Part shown: positions 1 to 8,301 of the stretch, piece by piece | How positions within the stretch are numbered: position 1 is the stretch's first letter | How the letters are laid out: the number at the start of each line of letters is the position of its first letter | NCBI RefSeq assembly: GCF_017114985.1 | Contig: NZ_JABXKP010000049.1 | Span: 124,001-188,000 of the forward strand | DNA: 64,000 nt | Reading direction: 5' to 3' | DNA from: Nostoc sp. JL33 | GTDB lineage: Bacteria; Cyanobacteriota; Cyanobacteriia; Cyanobacteriales; Nostocaceae | The notes under the pieces: generated by a model | Seen by the model: the letters and a program-made list of their open reading frames with translations, nothing else | What the model was told of the DNA's origin: nothing | Databases searched by the model: none | Translations under genes and position numbers: made by a program

Positions 1-852
1 TCCACCGTAGTAGCAGGAGAAAAACCAGCTGATTATATATTTGCTAAGTTACAGGAAATTCCCAGTCGTTATGGTCTATTTTCTCTTGGTGGCGAGCTAA
101 TTCCCAATACCAGTGGGGAAGTAGGAGAAGCAGTAAAATTAACAGTGCAAAGGTTAGCGCCGAAATTATCAACCTTGCTAGCAGCAAAGTTATGGCGACT
201 TACAGAAAATCAAGGTTCTTCCCGATTGGCTCTCAAGGCAACCTTAGAAATAATTAGTGACATATCGCCTCGCGTCGTCATGCAGCGCGAAACAATACGA
301 ACTTTTAAAACTGAAACTTCGATTAAAAAATCAGCCCCCACTCCGATTGTCCCTATCGGTAGTCGAATGCAATATCGCGTGGAAAATCACAGCGATCGCC
401 CAGTATATTTAATCTTGCTGGGATTAAACAATAATCATACAGCAATTGCCTTTTACTCTTGGGAAACCCCCCAAGAACCAAACACTGCGGACACCAAGCC
501 CCTCCTCAAAGAAGTCGTCATCGCCCCAGGTGAAACCCTCACCCTACCCCAAACTAATGCTGCTTCCGAATGGGTGATTTCAGGGCCAGCTTTCTTTTAC
601 GAACAACAACTGATTGTTAGTACTGCCCCCTTTAGCGAAACTCTCGCCGCTTTCAAGGCTGCTAACTATTCCACAGCCGAACAAGGGCCGATTGGCCTGT
701 TGTTGAATTCCTTAGACGTTGCACAAGACTTGCTACAAGACTTGCATAACGCCAGTGCCCTCAAAACGGAGATGAACGTCACAGCAGCCGACTCATATAT
801 CTTTGATGTGAATAGTTGGGCAAGTTTTAGCTTTAGTTTTCAAGTAATCTAA
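1..852 (+). CDS. C-terminal part of a caspase-like/DUF4384-type protein (5' end outside window)
   Basis: The frame is open from base 1 to the stop at 850-852, so the gene starts before the window; the first ATG inside would drop coding sequence that reads smoothly. The visible 283 codons contain a beta-rich segment (MQYRVENHSDRPVYLILLG, then a GETLTLP motif) that resembles the DUF4384-type C-terminal domain often attached to cyanobacterial C14 caspase-like (metacaspase-related) proteins, followed by a tail ending in SFSFQVI. The catalytic domain itself is not in view, so the caspase assignment is inference from this tail; it could be another protein with the same accessory domain. No partner gene follows; the next 440 bases hold only a MITE. 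Confidence 0.55.
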   Translation, partial: STVVAGEKPADYIFAKLQEIPSRYGLFSLGGELIPNTSGEVGEAVKLTVQRLAPKLSTLLAAKLWRLTENQGSSRLALKATLEIISDISPRVVMQRETIRTFKTETSIKKSAPTPIVPIGSRMQYRVENHSDRPVYLILLGLNNNHTAIAFYSWETPQEPNTADTKPLLKEVVIAPGETLTLPQTNAASEWVISGPAFFYEQQLIVSTAPFSETLAAFKAANYSTAEQGPIGLLLNSLDVAQDLLQDLHNASALKTEMNVTAADSYIFDVNSWASFSFSFQVI

Positions 853-1295
853 ACACAAAATTCAGTATTTTAGTTGTGTAATGATATTAGCCAAATCCTA
901 TTGAAATAATTTAATTTTTTATCTATTTGATATTTTTAGACTACTTAGATTTTAGATGAAAAAGTATATCTTTTCCGCTTAAGAAATATTTTATACCAGT
1001 AAAGCTGTATTGGTGATTATAACTTTAGTTGTATCTCTATTGATTATCAACATTACCCAACTTGAGTACTTTCCTCATAAAGTATAACTATAAACCATAA
1101 AATCTCTCTAGGACTTATGCAAGAGTAAACGCTGTAGGGGAAATTCATAAATTGCCCCTACGGTAAATCAAGGCTTTCACTGCCTTTTTGCGTAAGTCCT
1201 GATCTCATCTCAATTAAGTTCAGTCGCTAGTAGGAGGAGACACAGCAAAATATCGTTTAAAATACTTGATATTCTAAAAAACTTGGGAATACCAT
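853..1295. other. Intergenic region with one MITE
   Basis: AT-rich spacer of 443 bases. Apart from the small inverted-repeat element at 1110-1200 and an AGGAGG-like stretch near 1232 (too far from the next start to be its ribosome site), I see no gene. Confidence 0.6.
1110..1200. mobile_element. MITE with AGGACTTACGCA-type terminal inverted repeats, copy 1
   Basis: The left end AGGACTTATGCA (1110-1121) matches the reverse complement of the right end TGCGTAAGTCCT (1189-1200) at 11 of 12 bases. The interior at about 1135-1162 is itself a near-perfect palindrome built on GTAGGGG...CCCCTAC. At 91 bp it has no coding capacity. A second element with the same ends lies at 10368-10509 with a different interior, which suggests a family mobilised in trans by a transposase not present here. 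Confidence 0.75.
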
Positions 1296-2138
1296 ATGCC
1301 TCTTCATAAACTGGAACATTTTGACCCAAACTATCGAGAAACTTTTGGCAAAGACGACTTTAAAGGGCTAGAGGTTTATACTCAGGCAGGAGAGAGGGTT
1401 GGCTCAGTCGCTGATGTTTTAGTTGATGACGATGGTCGTTTTCGGTATTTAATTATTGATACAAGCTTAGATTCTGTTAGCAAGAAAATATTACTACCAA
1501 TTGGTCTTTCCCGGATCGATTATCCTACAAGACGCGTCTATGTTAATGGGTTAAGCAGGCAGCAAATAGAAAATTTACCTGACTTCAAAGAAGACGCGAT
1601 CGTTGATAATGATTATGAAGAAAAGGTACGTAGTGTATTTCGTTCTCCAACCAGTAATGTGACTTACGATCGCGATACATACAATTACCAAAATGAACCA
1701 GCTTTATATGGGTTAAATGAGCAAGAACATCAAACTTTTAAACTCTATGAAGAACGATTAATTGCCAACAAATACCGCATCAAAACTGGAGAGGTAACGG
1801 TTGGTAAGCACATTGAAACAGAAATTGCACACGTTACAGTACCTATTCAAAAAGAACGAGTTGTGATTGAGCGAGTTGTGCCAACAGAAGCAGGAAAGGT
1901 TGTAGATCCCAATGAACTTAAGTTTCAAGAAGGGGAAGTAGCACGCATAGAAGTGTATGAAGAAACGCCTGAGATACATAAAGAAGCGTATGTGCGTGAA
2001 GAAGTCCGAGTTAAGAAAGTAGTAGAACGGGAGACTGTGGAAGCACAAGACACCATTCGTCGAGAAGAGTTAGATATTGATACTGAGGGTAATTTACAGG
2101 TGCAGGAACATGGTACTACTACAAATGAAGCTATTTAA
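1296..2138 (+). CDS. PRC-barrel and DUF2382 protein, AvaK-like (paralogue 1)
   Basis: The 280-residue protein has a PRC-barrel-like domain at about residues 18-95 (GLEVYTQAGERVGSVADVLVD, then RFRYLIID) and a DUF2382 (YsnF/AvaK) domain at about 150-262, recognisable by LYEERLIA, KTGEVTVGKH and the charged VREEVRVKKVVERETVE stretch. This architecture is that of AvaK, the akinete marker protein of Anabaena variabilis; members are linked to stress or dormancy but have no proven biochemical role. No signal peptide or membrane segment is visible, so it is probably cytoplasmic. It is followed by a strong terminator (2187-2227) and by two related genes on the same strand, so the cluster likely arose by duplication. 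Confidence 0.85.
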   Translation: MPLHKLEHFDPNYRETFGKDDFKGLEVYTQAGERVGSVADVLVDDDGRFRYLIIDTSLDSVSKKILLPIGLSRIDYPTRRVYVNGLSRQQIENLPDFKEDAIVDNDYEEKVRSVFRSPTSNVTYDRDTYNYQNEPALYGLNEQEHQTFKLYEERLIANKYRIKTGEVTVGKHIETEIAHVTVPIQKERVVIERVVPTEAGKVVDPNELKFQEGEVARIEVYEETPEIHKEAYVREEVRVKKVVERETVEAQDTIRREELDIDTEGNLQVQEHGTTTNEAI

Positions 2139-2186
2139 GTAGCTGGTGAATAAATTTGTTTGGTACACTTATCTGAAATAATCATG

Positions 2187-2227
2187 CAGGCAAAGTTAAT
2201 TTTTAGCTTTGCCTGTGTTTTTATTTA
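2187..2227 (+). terminator. Rho-independent terminator after AvaK-like gene 1
   Basis: Perfect 9-bp stem CAGGCAAAG (2187-2195) / CTTTGCCTG (2207-2215) with an 11-base loop, followed by a T-rich tract (TGTTTTTATTT). It lies 48 bases after the stop, so gene 1 is probably a separate transcript from gene 2. Confidence 0.75.
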
Positions 2228-2519
2228 TCTTAGTAAGAATGTACTATTGCAAGTCTAAACAACAAAATTGCCAACTTCTCTAATAAGTCACGAATCAGAG
2301 TCTTGTAATTAAATGCAGAATCTTTACTATATAATCAATCCGATAAACAGCCCTTAACTTAACCCTATTTTTGTTATATGCCATCAACATCAATATAAAT
2401 TTATAACTTTTGATTGTTTAATTCTTAAAAGAATTCATTCGCCAGAAGGAGGTAAATAAATAAATAAATCTATAGTTTAGTTATAAGTAGATGAAGAAAA
2501 AATTTTTGAGGTTAATATA
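2228..2519. other. Spacer and promoter region upstream of AvaK-like gene 2
   Basis: AT-rich spacer without an ORF. A GAGG ribosome site sits about 10 bases before the ATG at 2520, and an AGAAGGAGG sequence near 2443 could serve an unannotated leader but is too distant from the start. No defined operator was recognised. Confidence 0.4.
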
Positions 2520-3410
2520 ATGGTTCTCTACAAACTAGAAGATTTTGAGCCTAACTACCGCGATTCCCTTGAAGGTCAGGACATTAAGGGGCTTGGGGTT
2601 TATACACAAGGAACTGATGAAAAAGTTGGCACTGTCAGCGAGGTTTTAGTGGATGAAGAAGGTCATTTCCGCTATTTAGTCGTTGACTTAGGCTTCTGGA
2701 TTTTTGGTAAAAAAGTATTACTACCAATCGCTCGTGCCCGTGTCGATTATAACAGCGATCGCGTCTACACAATTGGCTTGACTAGAGAGCAAGCAGAAGA
2801 TTTACCTGAGTTCAGTGAACGCCAAGCGCTTGATTATGATTATGAAGAACGGGTGCGTGGGGTATATCGCCAACCCGGCTCAACGCTTCCTTTAGAAGCA
2901 TCATTACCATTGGAAGCGACAGCAGCAGCGGATACAACCTATCAGCAGCCGGTTGCGCCTACTTACAATCGCGATAACTATACTTACGAAAATGAGCCTT
3001 CTTTATACGGGTTAAATGAGCAAGATCATCAAACTCTGAGATTATATGAAGAACGGCTAATTGCCAGTAAGAGACGCCAAAAAACTGGAGAAGTAGCGAT
3101 TGGTAAGCACGTTGAGACTGAGACTGCACGGGTTGCAGTGCCAATAGAAAAAGAACGAGTTGTGATTGAGCGTGTAACTCCAGCAGATGCAGGGACTGCC
3201 GCTTCTGGGCGCGAAGCAGACTTCCGTGAAGGCGAAGTTGCTCGTATAGAACTCCACGAAGAAACTCCTGATATTCGCAAAGAAGCATTTTTGCGTGAAG
3301 AAGTCAGAGTTAGAAAAGTGGTCGATCAAGAGACAGTTGAAACTCAAGAAACTGTGCGTCGTGAAGAGTTAGATGTGAATTCTGGTAATCTTCCAATTGA
3401 AGAACGCTAA
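2520..3410 (+). CDS. PRC-barrel and DUF2382 protein, AvaK-like (paralogue 2)
   Basis: The 296-residue product is a close paralogue of the preceding gene: same opening (KLEDFEPNYRDSLEGQD), a PRC-barrel-like domain at about 20-97 and a DUF2382 domain at about 165-288 with LYEERLIASKRRQKTGEVA and REEVRVRKVVDQETVE. A proline/alanine/threonine-rich linker of about 25 residues (around 120-148) distinguishes it from paralogue 1. It is soluble by appearance. A GAGG ribosome site precedes the ATG. Role by family: akinete or stress-associated protein related to AvaK; the actual function of DUF2382 is not known. Confidence 0.85.
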   Translation: MVLYKLEDFEPNYRDSLEGQDIKGLGVYTQGTDEKVGTVSEVLVDEEGHFRYLVVDLGFWIFGKKVLLPIARARVDYNSDRVYTIGLTREQAEDLPEFSERQALDYDYEERVRGVYRQPGSTLPLEASLPLEATAAADTTYQQPVAPTYNRDNYTYENEPSLYGLNEQDHQTLRLYEERLIASKRRQKTGEVAIGKHVETETARVAVPIEKERVVIERVTPADAGTAASGREADFREGEVARIELHEETPDIRKEAFLREEVRVRKVVDQETVETQETVRREELDVNSGNLPIEER

Positions 3411-3653
3411 CAAAATATAGTCATTAGCTACTAACTAATGACTAATAAATAATTCGACATAGTGCAGGTGAGGCTGTTAAATTAGCTTTACCTGTGCTTG
3501 CAATAGCTGATACCACTTGAGATTTTGGATTGCGAATATGGCTCTGGATATGGGTTGTATAAATATATCTCTCGCAAACAATTTCTAAATGGTATTCAAA
3601 TAGATCAATAGATTTAATATACTTAACTAGAAAGCAGTTCACAAATTTTGCAT

Positions 3654-4586
3654 ATGAACAGCCAACCGATGACAAAAAACATTGGACAGGCAAATACGGA
3701 CGAACGGACTAGCACCTCAATAGCAGATTTAAGAAAGAAGGTGAAGAATTTTGCTGTCATCGATAGGCAAGGTCAACTAGTAGGAGTAGTTCATGATTTA
3801 ATTGTTGATGCTAATCGCCGGCTAAACTTAATTATATCTAACCAGGCGAATCAAGAAACTTTAGAATATGGTCAGCAGTTAGCCGAGAAACATCCTTCTT
3901 TATTTCGGTTGCAGAGCCAGAGAATAAAACAAATTGACAAGCCGACTAAATCTGTTTTCATAGACTTAAACAAATCAGAAATCGAATATATGCCTGAATA
4001 TTTACAAACAGAAACGCCAGGCGATGACTATCGGCAAGCGGCTCCGCATCTACCCACACTATCAGAATCAACTGAGCAACTAGCGAATAATCAAACTACA
4101 AATAGCCCATTTGAGCCAGTAAATTTAGAACAGGTTACCGAAGAAGAGATTATTCGTTTAGTAGAAGAACGGCTAGTTGTTGAAACCAGTAAGCGTAAAG
4201 TTGGTGAGGTGATTGTTCGCAAAGTCATCGAAACCCGGATGATACAAGTTCCTGTGCGGCGTGAAAAGCTGATTGTGGAGCAAATTAGCCCAGAACACAA
4301 ACAACTTGCAGAAATTGATTTAGGACAAGGGGAAATTTCTGGCGTTGACTTGACCGAAGTAGAAGGATTTGAAGTTACACGTTTTGACAGCGGTTTAACG
4401 GTAAGCAGCGAATTTAGCTCCCCTAAAATTGCTAGTTTATTGTTAAATGCGATCGCACTAGAGCGAAATCACGGATGCAAGCAGGTGCGTGTTACCATTT
4501 CTGTTGAAGATGAGTCACACCAGAAAAAATACCAGGAGTGGTTTGATCGCTGTTCTAAAGGTCAATCACTAAAGCCGGGAAAATAA
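3654..4586 (+). CDS. Divergent PRC-barrel/DUF2382 protein (third AvaK-like gene)
   Basis: I start at the ATG at 3654; a TTG at 3648 is in frame but less likely. The product (310 residues) has a PRC-barrel-like region at about 30-118 (VIDRQGQLVGVVHDLIVD), a shortened DUF2382 core at about 168-212 (VEERLVVETSKRKVGEV, IQVPVRREKLIVE), and a C-terminal 85 residues not shared with the two upstream paralogues, ending with KYQEWFDRCSKG. It lies 243 bases after paralogue 2. The domain order supports common ancestry, but sequence divergence and the truncated DUF2382 suggest a changed role. No membrane segment is seen. Confidence 0.8.
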   Translation: MNSQPMTKNIGQANTDERTSTSIADLRKKVKNFAVIDRQGQLVGVVHDLIVDANRRLNLIISNQANQETLEYGQQLAEKHPSLFRLQSQRIKQIDKPTKSVFIDLNKSEIEYMPEYLQTETPGDDYRQAAPHLPTLSESTEQLANNQTTNSPFEPVNLEQVTEEEIIRLVEERLVVETSKRKVGEVIVRKVIETRMIQVPVRREKLIVEQISPEHKQLAEIDLGQGEISGVDLTEVEGFEVTRFDSGLTVSSEFSSPKIASLLLNAIALERNHGCKQVRVTISVEDESHQKKYQEWFDRCSKGQSLKPGK

Positions 4587-4750
4587 CTTTCTAGAAAATT
4601 AATTAGTAGGGTGGGCATTGCACACTCTATTTTTTTGCTCAGAAAAGTATAGAAAGGTGAAGTTTCCCGTTCCCTAGCGGCTAAGTGGAATGTCTCCAAA
4701 GCAACTTAATTTACAATACTAAGCAGTTGCCGTTCTTTTGGCTACTTGCA

Positions 4751-5674
4751 ATGAAATTTCGACTTAAGAGACTTTCACCGAAGAAACGACAGCGTCTGAT
4801 CCCACCGATTCAGATTCAAGTTCGAGATGGAAAATTTGAGATTATGGGTATCGGTGCATGGCATTCCTACTGGCGCGATCCTTATCATCTGCTGCTAACG
4901 ATTCCCTGGACTGGCTTTCTGCTGCTGATTTGTACTTCCTATCTAACTATTAATGCTCTATTTGCCCTAAGTTACTTGATAGGAGGAGATTGTATTGCCA
5001 ACGCCCGACCTGGCTCTTTTTTAGATGTCTTTTTCTTTAGCGTGCAAACCCTAGCATCCATTGGCTATGGGGCAATGTATCCTAAAACAACTTACGCCAA
5101 CATTATTGTCACCATTGAAGCAATGATCGGTTTGGTGGGAATTGCTCTAATGACAGGACTAGCGTTTGCTCGATTCTCTCGACCGACAGCCCGTGTGGTC
5201 TTTAGCCGTGTTGCTGTAATAACATCTCATAATCAGATGCCGACTCTCATATTTCGCAGCGCTAATAAGCGTCGCAATATGATTCTGGAGGCGCAAATGC
5301 GAGTCTACTTGATGCGCGACGAAGTAACCTTAGAAGGGCAGTTCATACGTCGGTTCCACGATCTCAAACTGCTAACGAACCAAACACCTAGCTTCACCTT
5401 AAGCTGGTCAGTGATGCATGTCATTGATGAGTTTAGTCCTTTATATGGGATGACACCAGAATCGTTAACCCAGACAAATACTATTCTGATCATCTCTTTG
5501 AGTGGCCTTGATGAAACGGTTGCACAGATCGTTCATGCCCGTCATACCTATGGTGCTAATGAGATTTTGTGGAATAATCAATTTGTCGATATCTTCCATC
5601 GCACACCTGATGGACATCGCTACATTGATTACAACCGCTTTCACGATGTTTTCCCTTTAGATGAAAAGAGTTGA
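4751..5674 (+). CDS. Inwardly rectifying potassium channel (KirBac type)
   Basis: About 307 residues if started at the ATG at 4751; an in-frame ATG at 4685 would add 22 residues without family character. Two membrane helices (about 50-75 and 112-138) flank a pore loop with the filter SIGYGAMYP, which matches the TxGYG potassium filter. The second helix is followed by the cytoplasmic Kir beta domain (ARVVFSRVAVITSHNQMPTL, then ILEAQMRVYLMRDE), and the C-terminal half has the ENNEILW-like GANEILWNNQFVDIF segment of Kir channels. It should form a tetrameric potassium channel in the plasma membrane. It stands alone, convergent with the small minus-strand ORF that follows. Confidence 0.9.
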   Translation: MKFRLKRLSPKKRQRLIPPIQIQVRDGKFEIMGIGAWHSYWRDPYHLLLTIPWTGFLLLICTSYLTINALFALSYLIGGDCIANARPGSFLDVFFFSVQTLASIGYGAMYPKTTYANIIVTIEAMIGLVGIALMTGLAFARFSRPTARVVFSRVAVITSHNQMPTLIFRSANKRRNMILEAQMRVYLMRDEVTLEGQFIRRFHDLKLLTNQTPSFTLSWSVMHVIDEFSPLYGMTPESLTQTNTILIISLSGLDETVAQIVHARHTYGANEILWNNQFVDIFHRTPDGHRYIDYNRFHDVFPLDEKS

Positions 5675-5686
5675 AATACCAAAAAG

Positions 5687-5887
5687 TTACTCGGAAATCT
5701 CATTGACTGGTGGTTGCAAGGGTTTAACTACAACCCGACCATTTTCAACTACAGTACAAGTTTTAACCATGCTCTTGCTCTGCTTAACTGGCACATCCTG
5801 GCACTGGTTTTGGTAGCAGATATTTTGATTTTGCTCTTGTTGTTGGTTGAGGACGACAACACAACAGGCGGAGGAGGCGAAGGACAT
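5687..5887 (-). CDS. Small hypothetical protein (doubtful)
   Basis: A 66-codon minus-strand ORF ends 13 bases from the channel stop. The product is rich in Q, N, C and V (VVVLNQQQEQNQNICYQNQC) with a C-terminal VENGRVVVKPLQPPVNE segment that looks like a real protein, but I do not recognise a family and no clear ribosome site precedes the ATG. A plus-strand ORF overlaps it in another frame. It may be a short exported or degraded gene. Confidence 0.3.
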   Translation of the reverse strand: MSFASSACCVVVLNQQQEQNQNICYQNQCQDVPVKQSKSMVKTCTVVENGRVVVKPLQPPVNEISE

Positions 5888-6117
5888 ATAACATATTTTG
5901 ATCTCTATATCTATTATCGCTCTACTGATGCCGTTTGGCTCAAAAATTTGCTACCCATGTGTTTTGCTAATTTCTAGTTGTTGGCGCGCCTACGAGAGTG
6001 CAAGCGCCATTGCTTGTGACAGTTGCGTAAGTCGTGTTTTTCTTCAATGCGTGAATTTTGAATTGATTTCTCCCTCTGCTATAAATAAATGTGGGAACTC
6101 GCATCAACTCACCCCAA

Positions 6118-6723
6118 ATGGCTCTGAGATTTTCTCAAGATATAAAGTCCCTGTTGCAACGCCTAGCTGAACAACCGTTGACTCTAGGTGATATCCTAGC
6201 AGAAACCTCAGAACGAGGGTTCAGCCTGGTAATTACACTATTAGTTTTGCCCTTTTTATTTCCTATGCCACCGGGATTAACTGGCCCTTTTGGTGCTGCT
6301 TGTTTACTGTTGTCAGTCCAAATGCTTTTAGGGAGGCGATCGCCTTGGCTACCCAAAAGAATCGCTAACTACAAATTTCCTCGCCCCTTTGCCGAGTTAC
6401 TTTTGCAAAATTTGGGACGTCTTACCAAAGTTTTAGAGAAAATCGCTCGTCCCCGATTGGCAAAAATAGCCCATAATCCTTTGATTTGGCGAATTAATGG
6501 GTTTTGTATCTCTTTATTAATAGTATTACTAATATTACCAATTCCGTTTACAAATCCCATCCCGACTGTAGGTATTTTACTTTTGACTGTTGCCACCATC
6601 GAATCTGACGGTTTATTAATTTGCATCAGCTACGGCATTACTGTCCTGATTACCTTGCTGTTTGGATTTCTTGGTTATGCAGTCTGGTTAGCTCCCAGTA
6701 TGCTGCCATCTATATTTAAATAA
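6118..6723 (+). CDS. ExoD-family (exopolysaccharide synthesis) membrane protein
   Basis: The product of 201 residues (from the ATG at 6118; an in-frame GTG at 6091 is the alternative) begins with an amphipathic segment (LLQRLAEQPLTLGDILAE) typical of the ExoD family, followed by the conserved ERGFSLVITLLVLPFLFPMP, a QMLLGRRSPWLP motif and three further hydrophobic segments in the last 90 residues. ExoD was named in Sinorhizobium for a role in exopolysaccharide production and alkaline tolerance; the biochemical activity is not established. It is an inner-membrane protein. Immediately after the stop the hairpin array begins, whose first hairpin could also terminate this gene. Confidence 0.8.
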   Translation: MALRFSQDIKSLLQRLAEQPLTLGDILAETSERGFSLVITLLVLPFLFPMPPGLTGPFGAACLLLSVQMLLGRRSPWLPKRIANYKFPRPFAELLLQNLGRLTKVLEKIARPRLAKIAHNPLIWRINGFCISLLIVLLILPIPFTNPIPTVGILLLTVATIESDGLLICISYGITVLITLLFGFLGYAVWLAPSMLPSIFK

Positions 6724-6727
6724 TAAA

Positions 6728-7253
6728 AGCCCCCAGCTTTGGGCTGAGGGCTGTAATTTATTAGGGTGCATCTACCATTTATTAATCCGCTTTATTGATT
6801 GCTATATCCGGGAAGATTTAACTTGTGAGCAAATTTCTTTTGTTCAGAGATTCAAAAATATCAGCAATAAAAAAGCCTTCAACTAAAAGCTGAGGGCTAT
6901 GATTTAATTAAGGTGCATCTACCATTTATTAATCCGCTTTATTGATTGCTATATCCGGGAAGATTTAACTTATGAGCAAATTTATTTTGTTCAGAGATTA
7001 AAAAATATTACCAATAAAAAAGCCTTCAACTAAAAGCTGAAGGCTATGATTTAATTAAGGTGCATCTACCATTTATTAATCCGCTTTCTTGATTGCTATA
7101 TCCGGGAAGATTTAACTTGTGAGCAAATTTATTTTGTTCAGAGATTAAAAAATATTGGCAAAAAAAAGCCCACAACTAAAAGCTGAGGGCTGTGATTTAA
7201 TTAAGGTGCATCTACTATTTATATATCCGCTTTAGTTCTCGCTGCATCAGGAA
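6728..7253 (-). ncRNA. Four-unit tandem array, ~147-bp period, each unit with a terminator-like hairpin (candidate small-RNA array)
   Basis: Hairpins start at 6728, 6874, 7021 and 7167, giving periods of 146, 147 and 146 bases. Each has 10-bp arms (for example AGCCCCCAGC / GCTGAGGGCT) and, on the minus strand, the right-hand side is followed by a run of T (CTTTTATT or CTTTTTTATT), so the hairpins fit terminators for leftward transcription. Between hairpins a shared block contains GGTGCATCTACC, CCGCTTTATTGATTGC and TATATCCGGGAAG; units 1-3 are nearly identical and unit 4 diverges after about 50 bases. No ORF is conserved through all four units. I infer tandem small RNAs by analogy with other repeated sRNA loci of Nostocales; transcription is not shown. 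Confidence 0.45.
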
Positions 7254-7637
7254 GGATTGAAAAAAGAATGGCTGGCTGTGGGATTGATTTTTTTATATAC
7301 AACGGTAGTACTAGTAGACGTTGGTGAAAATAACTATATAGTCTCTTAAAAAGCTTACTGTAAAAGCAGTATTCTTTTTGCCCTTTTGAAGTTTGATCGC
7401 CGAAAGTCTCTGTTCTCCTGTGGTAAAAAGTAACAATAGTTACCCTAATCTCCGAAGGATAACTTGCGGTATTTGACTAGGCAAGCATGGCTTATATTCA
7501 CAATAATTTTACAAATACCTGATAATTTCCCTGAATATACAAAGTTTCTGTTAATATCTCTGAGGCTATATCCGCAATAGTACGAATTTAGTTTATTAGT
7601 TAGGTATATGACTATAAAAATTAGATAGCCCAAATCG
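7254..7637. other. Spacer upstream of an exported-protein gene
   Basis: AT-rich. A 62-codon minus-strand ORF (7445-7633) has no family character and no ribosome site, so I do not call it. Promoters for the hairpin array (leftward) and for the gene at 7638 (rightward) should both lie here, but I cannot fix either. Confidence 0.4.
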
Positions 7638-8195
7638 ATGAAGCGATCGCAATTTCTATTAGCCCTTGCTAGTCTTAGTATTTTCGGGGGAAGCTTTTTT
7701 CTGAGAACAACTTTTAGCAGTACTAGCGAACCTAAAATAATAACTGATACATCACGCTACAAAGAAATTCGTAATCAGCTATGGTCTAATAATGACCAAG
7801 TAAAACATTTTCCTAATGAGATTCCCACTGATGCAAAAGACGTTAGCATTGCTTACTCTCCCGAATTTTTGCCAGGAAGTAGTTTTTTTCAAATTAGGCT
7901 GAAAGAGCCACAAAAAAAAATAGAAACATTACTTTCACAATATAGAAGTAGTGCAAAGCACAAATATACGGGTGGTAACACAAACGACCACATAAACCAG
8001 CCTAATGGTGTGCCGACAACTTTCTTCTACACGAGTGACTCTCATACAGAATCTTTTCCAGCTAGTTATGAAATATTGGTATTAAATGCAGAGGACAAAG
8101 GTAGACCTGGCTTCAAGTGGAATCATGGAGATAGCTACGGTGTCGCAATTAATAATTCAGCCTCAGAAATTATCTATTGGTCTGAAAAATGGTAA
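7638..8195 (+). CDS. Hypothetical exported protein
   Basis: The 185-residue product has an N-terminal basic-hydrophobic segment (MKRSQFLLALASLSIFGGSFF) that fits a signal peptide or a membrane anchor, followed by a soluble region with no catalytic motif I recognise. The C-terminal half contains PTTFFYTSDSHTESFP and a glycine/asparagine-rich stretch. The start follows an AT-rich leader with a HIP1 site overlapping codons 3-5. It stands alone between the hairpin array and an SDR gene on the same strand, 106 bases downstream. Function unknown; most likely extracytoplasmic. Confidence 0.6.
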   Translation: MKRSQFLLALASLSIFGGSFFLRTTFSSTSEPKIITDTSRYKEIRNQLWSNNDQVKHFPNEIPTDAKDVSIAYSPEFLPGSSFFQIRLKEPQKKIETLLSQYRSSAKHKYTGGNTNDHINQPNGVPTTFFYTSDSHTESFPASYEILVLNAEDKGRPGFKWNHGDSYGVAINNSASEIIYWSEKW

Positions 8196-8301
8196 TTGGC
8201 AATTCAATTACGCTTTTGGGTATATCACTTTAGGTAGTTAAAATTTATAGCCAGCATAGTTAATATTATAATAGTGCTTAAAAACTATCTTAATATGTAG
8301 A

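Noticed and set aside
6728..7253. Identification of the array as NsiR1
   Set aside because: NsiR1 lies upstream of hetF; no hetF is here and the sequence context is different, so only the design is similar.
6728..7253. Short peptide (…PDIAINKAD) encoded in each array unit
   Set aside because: A minus-strand frame gives similar short ends in the units but has no start codon in any of them and a stop just upstream in units 1-3.
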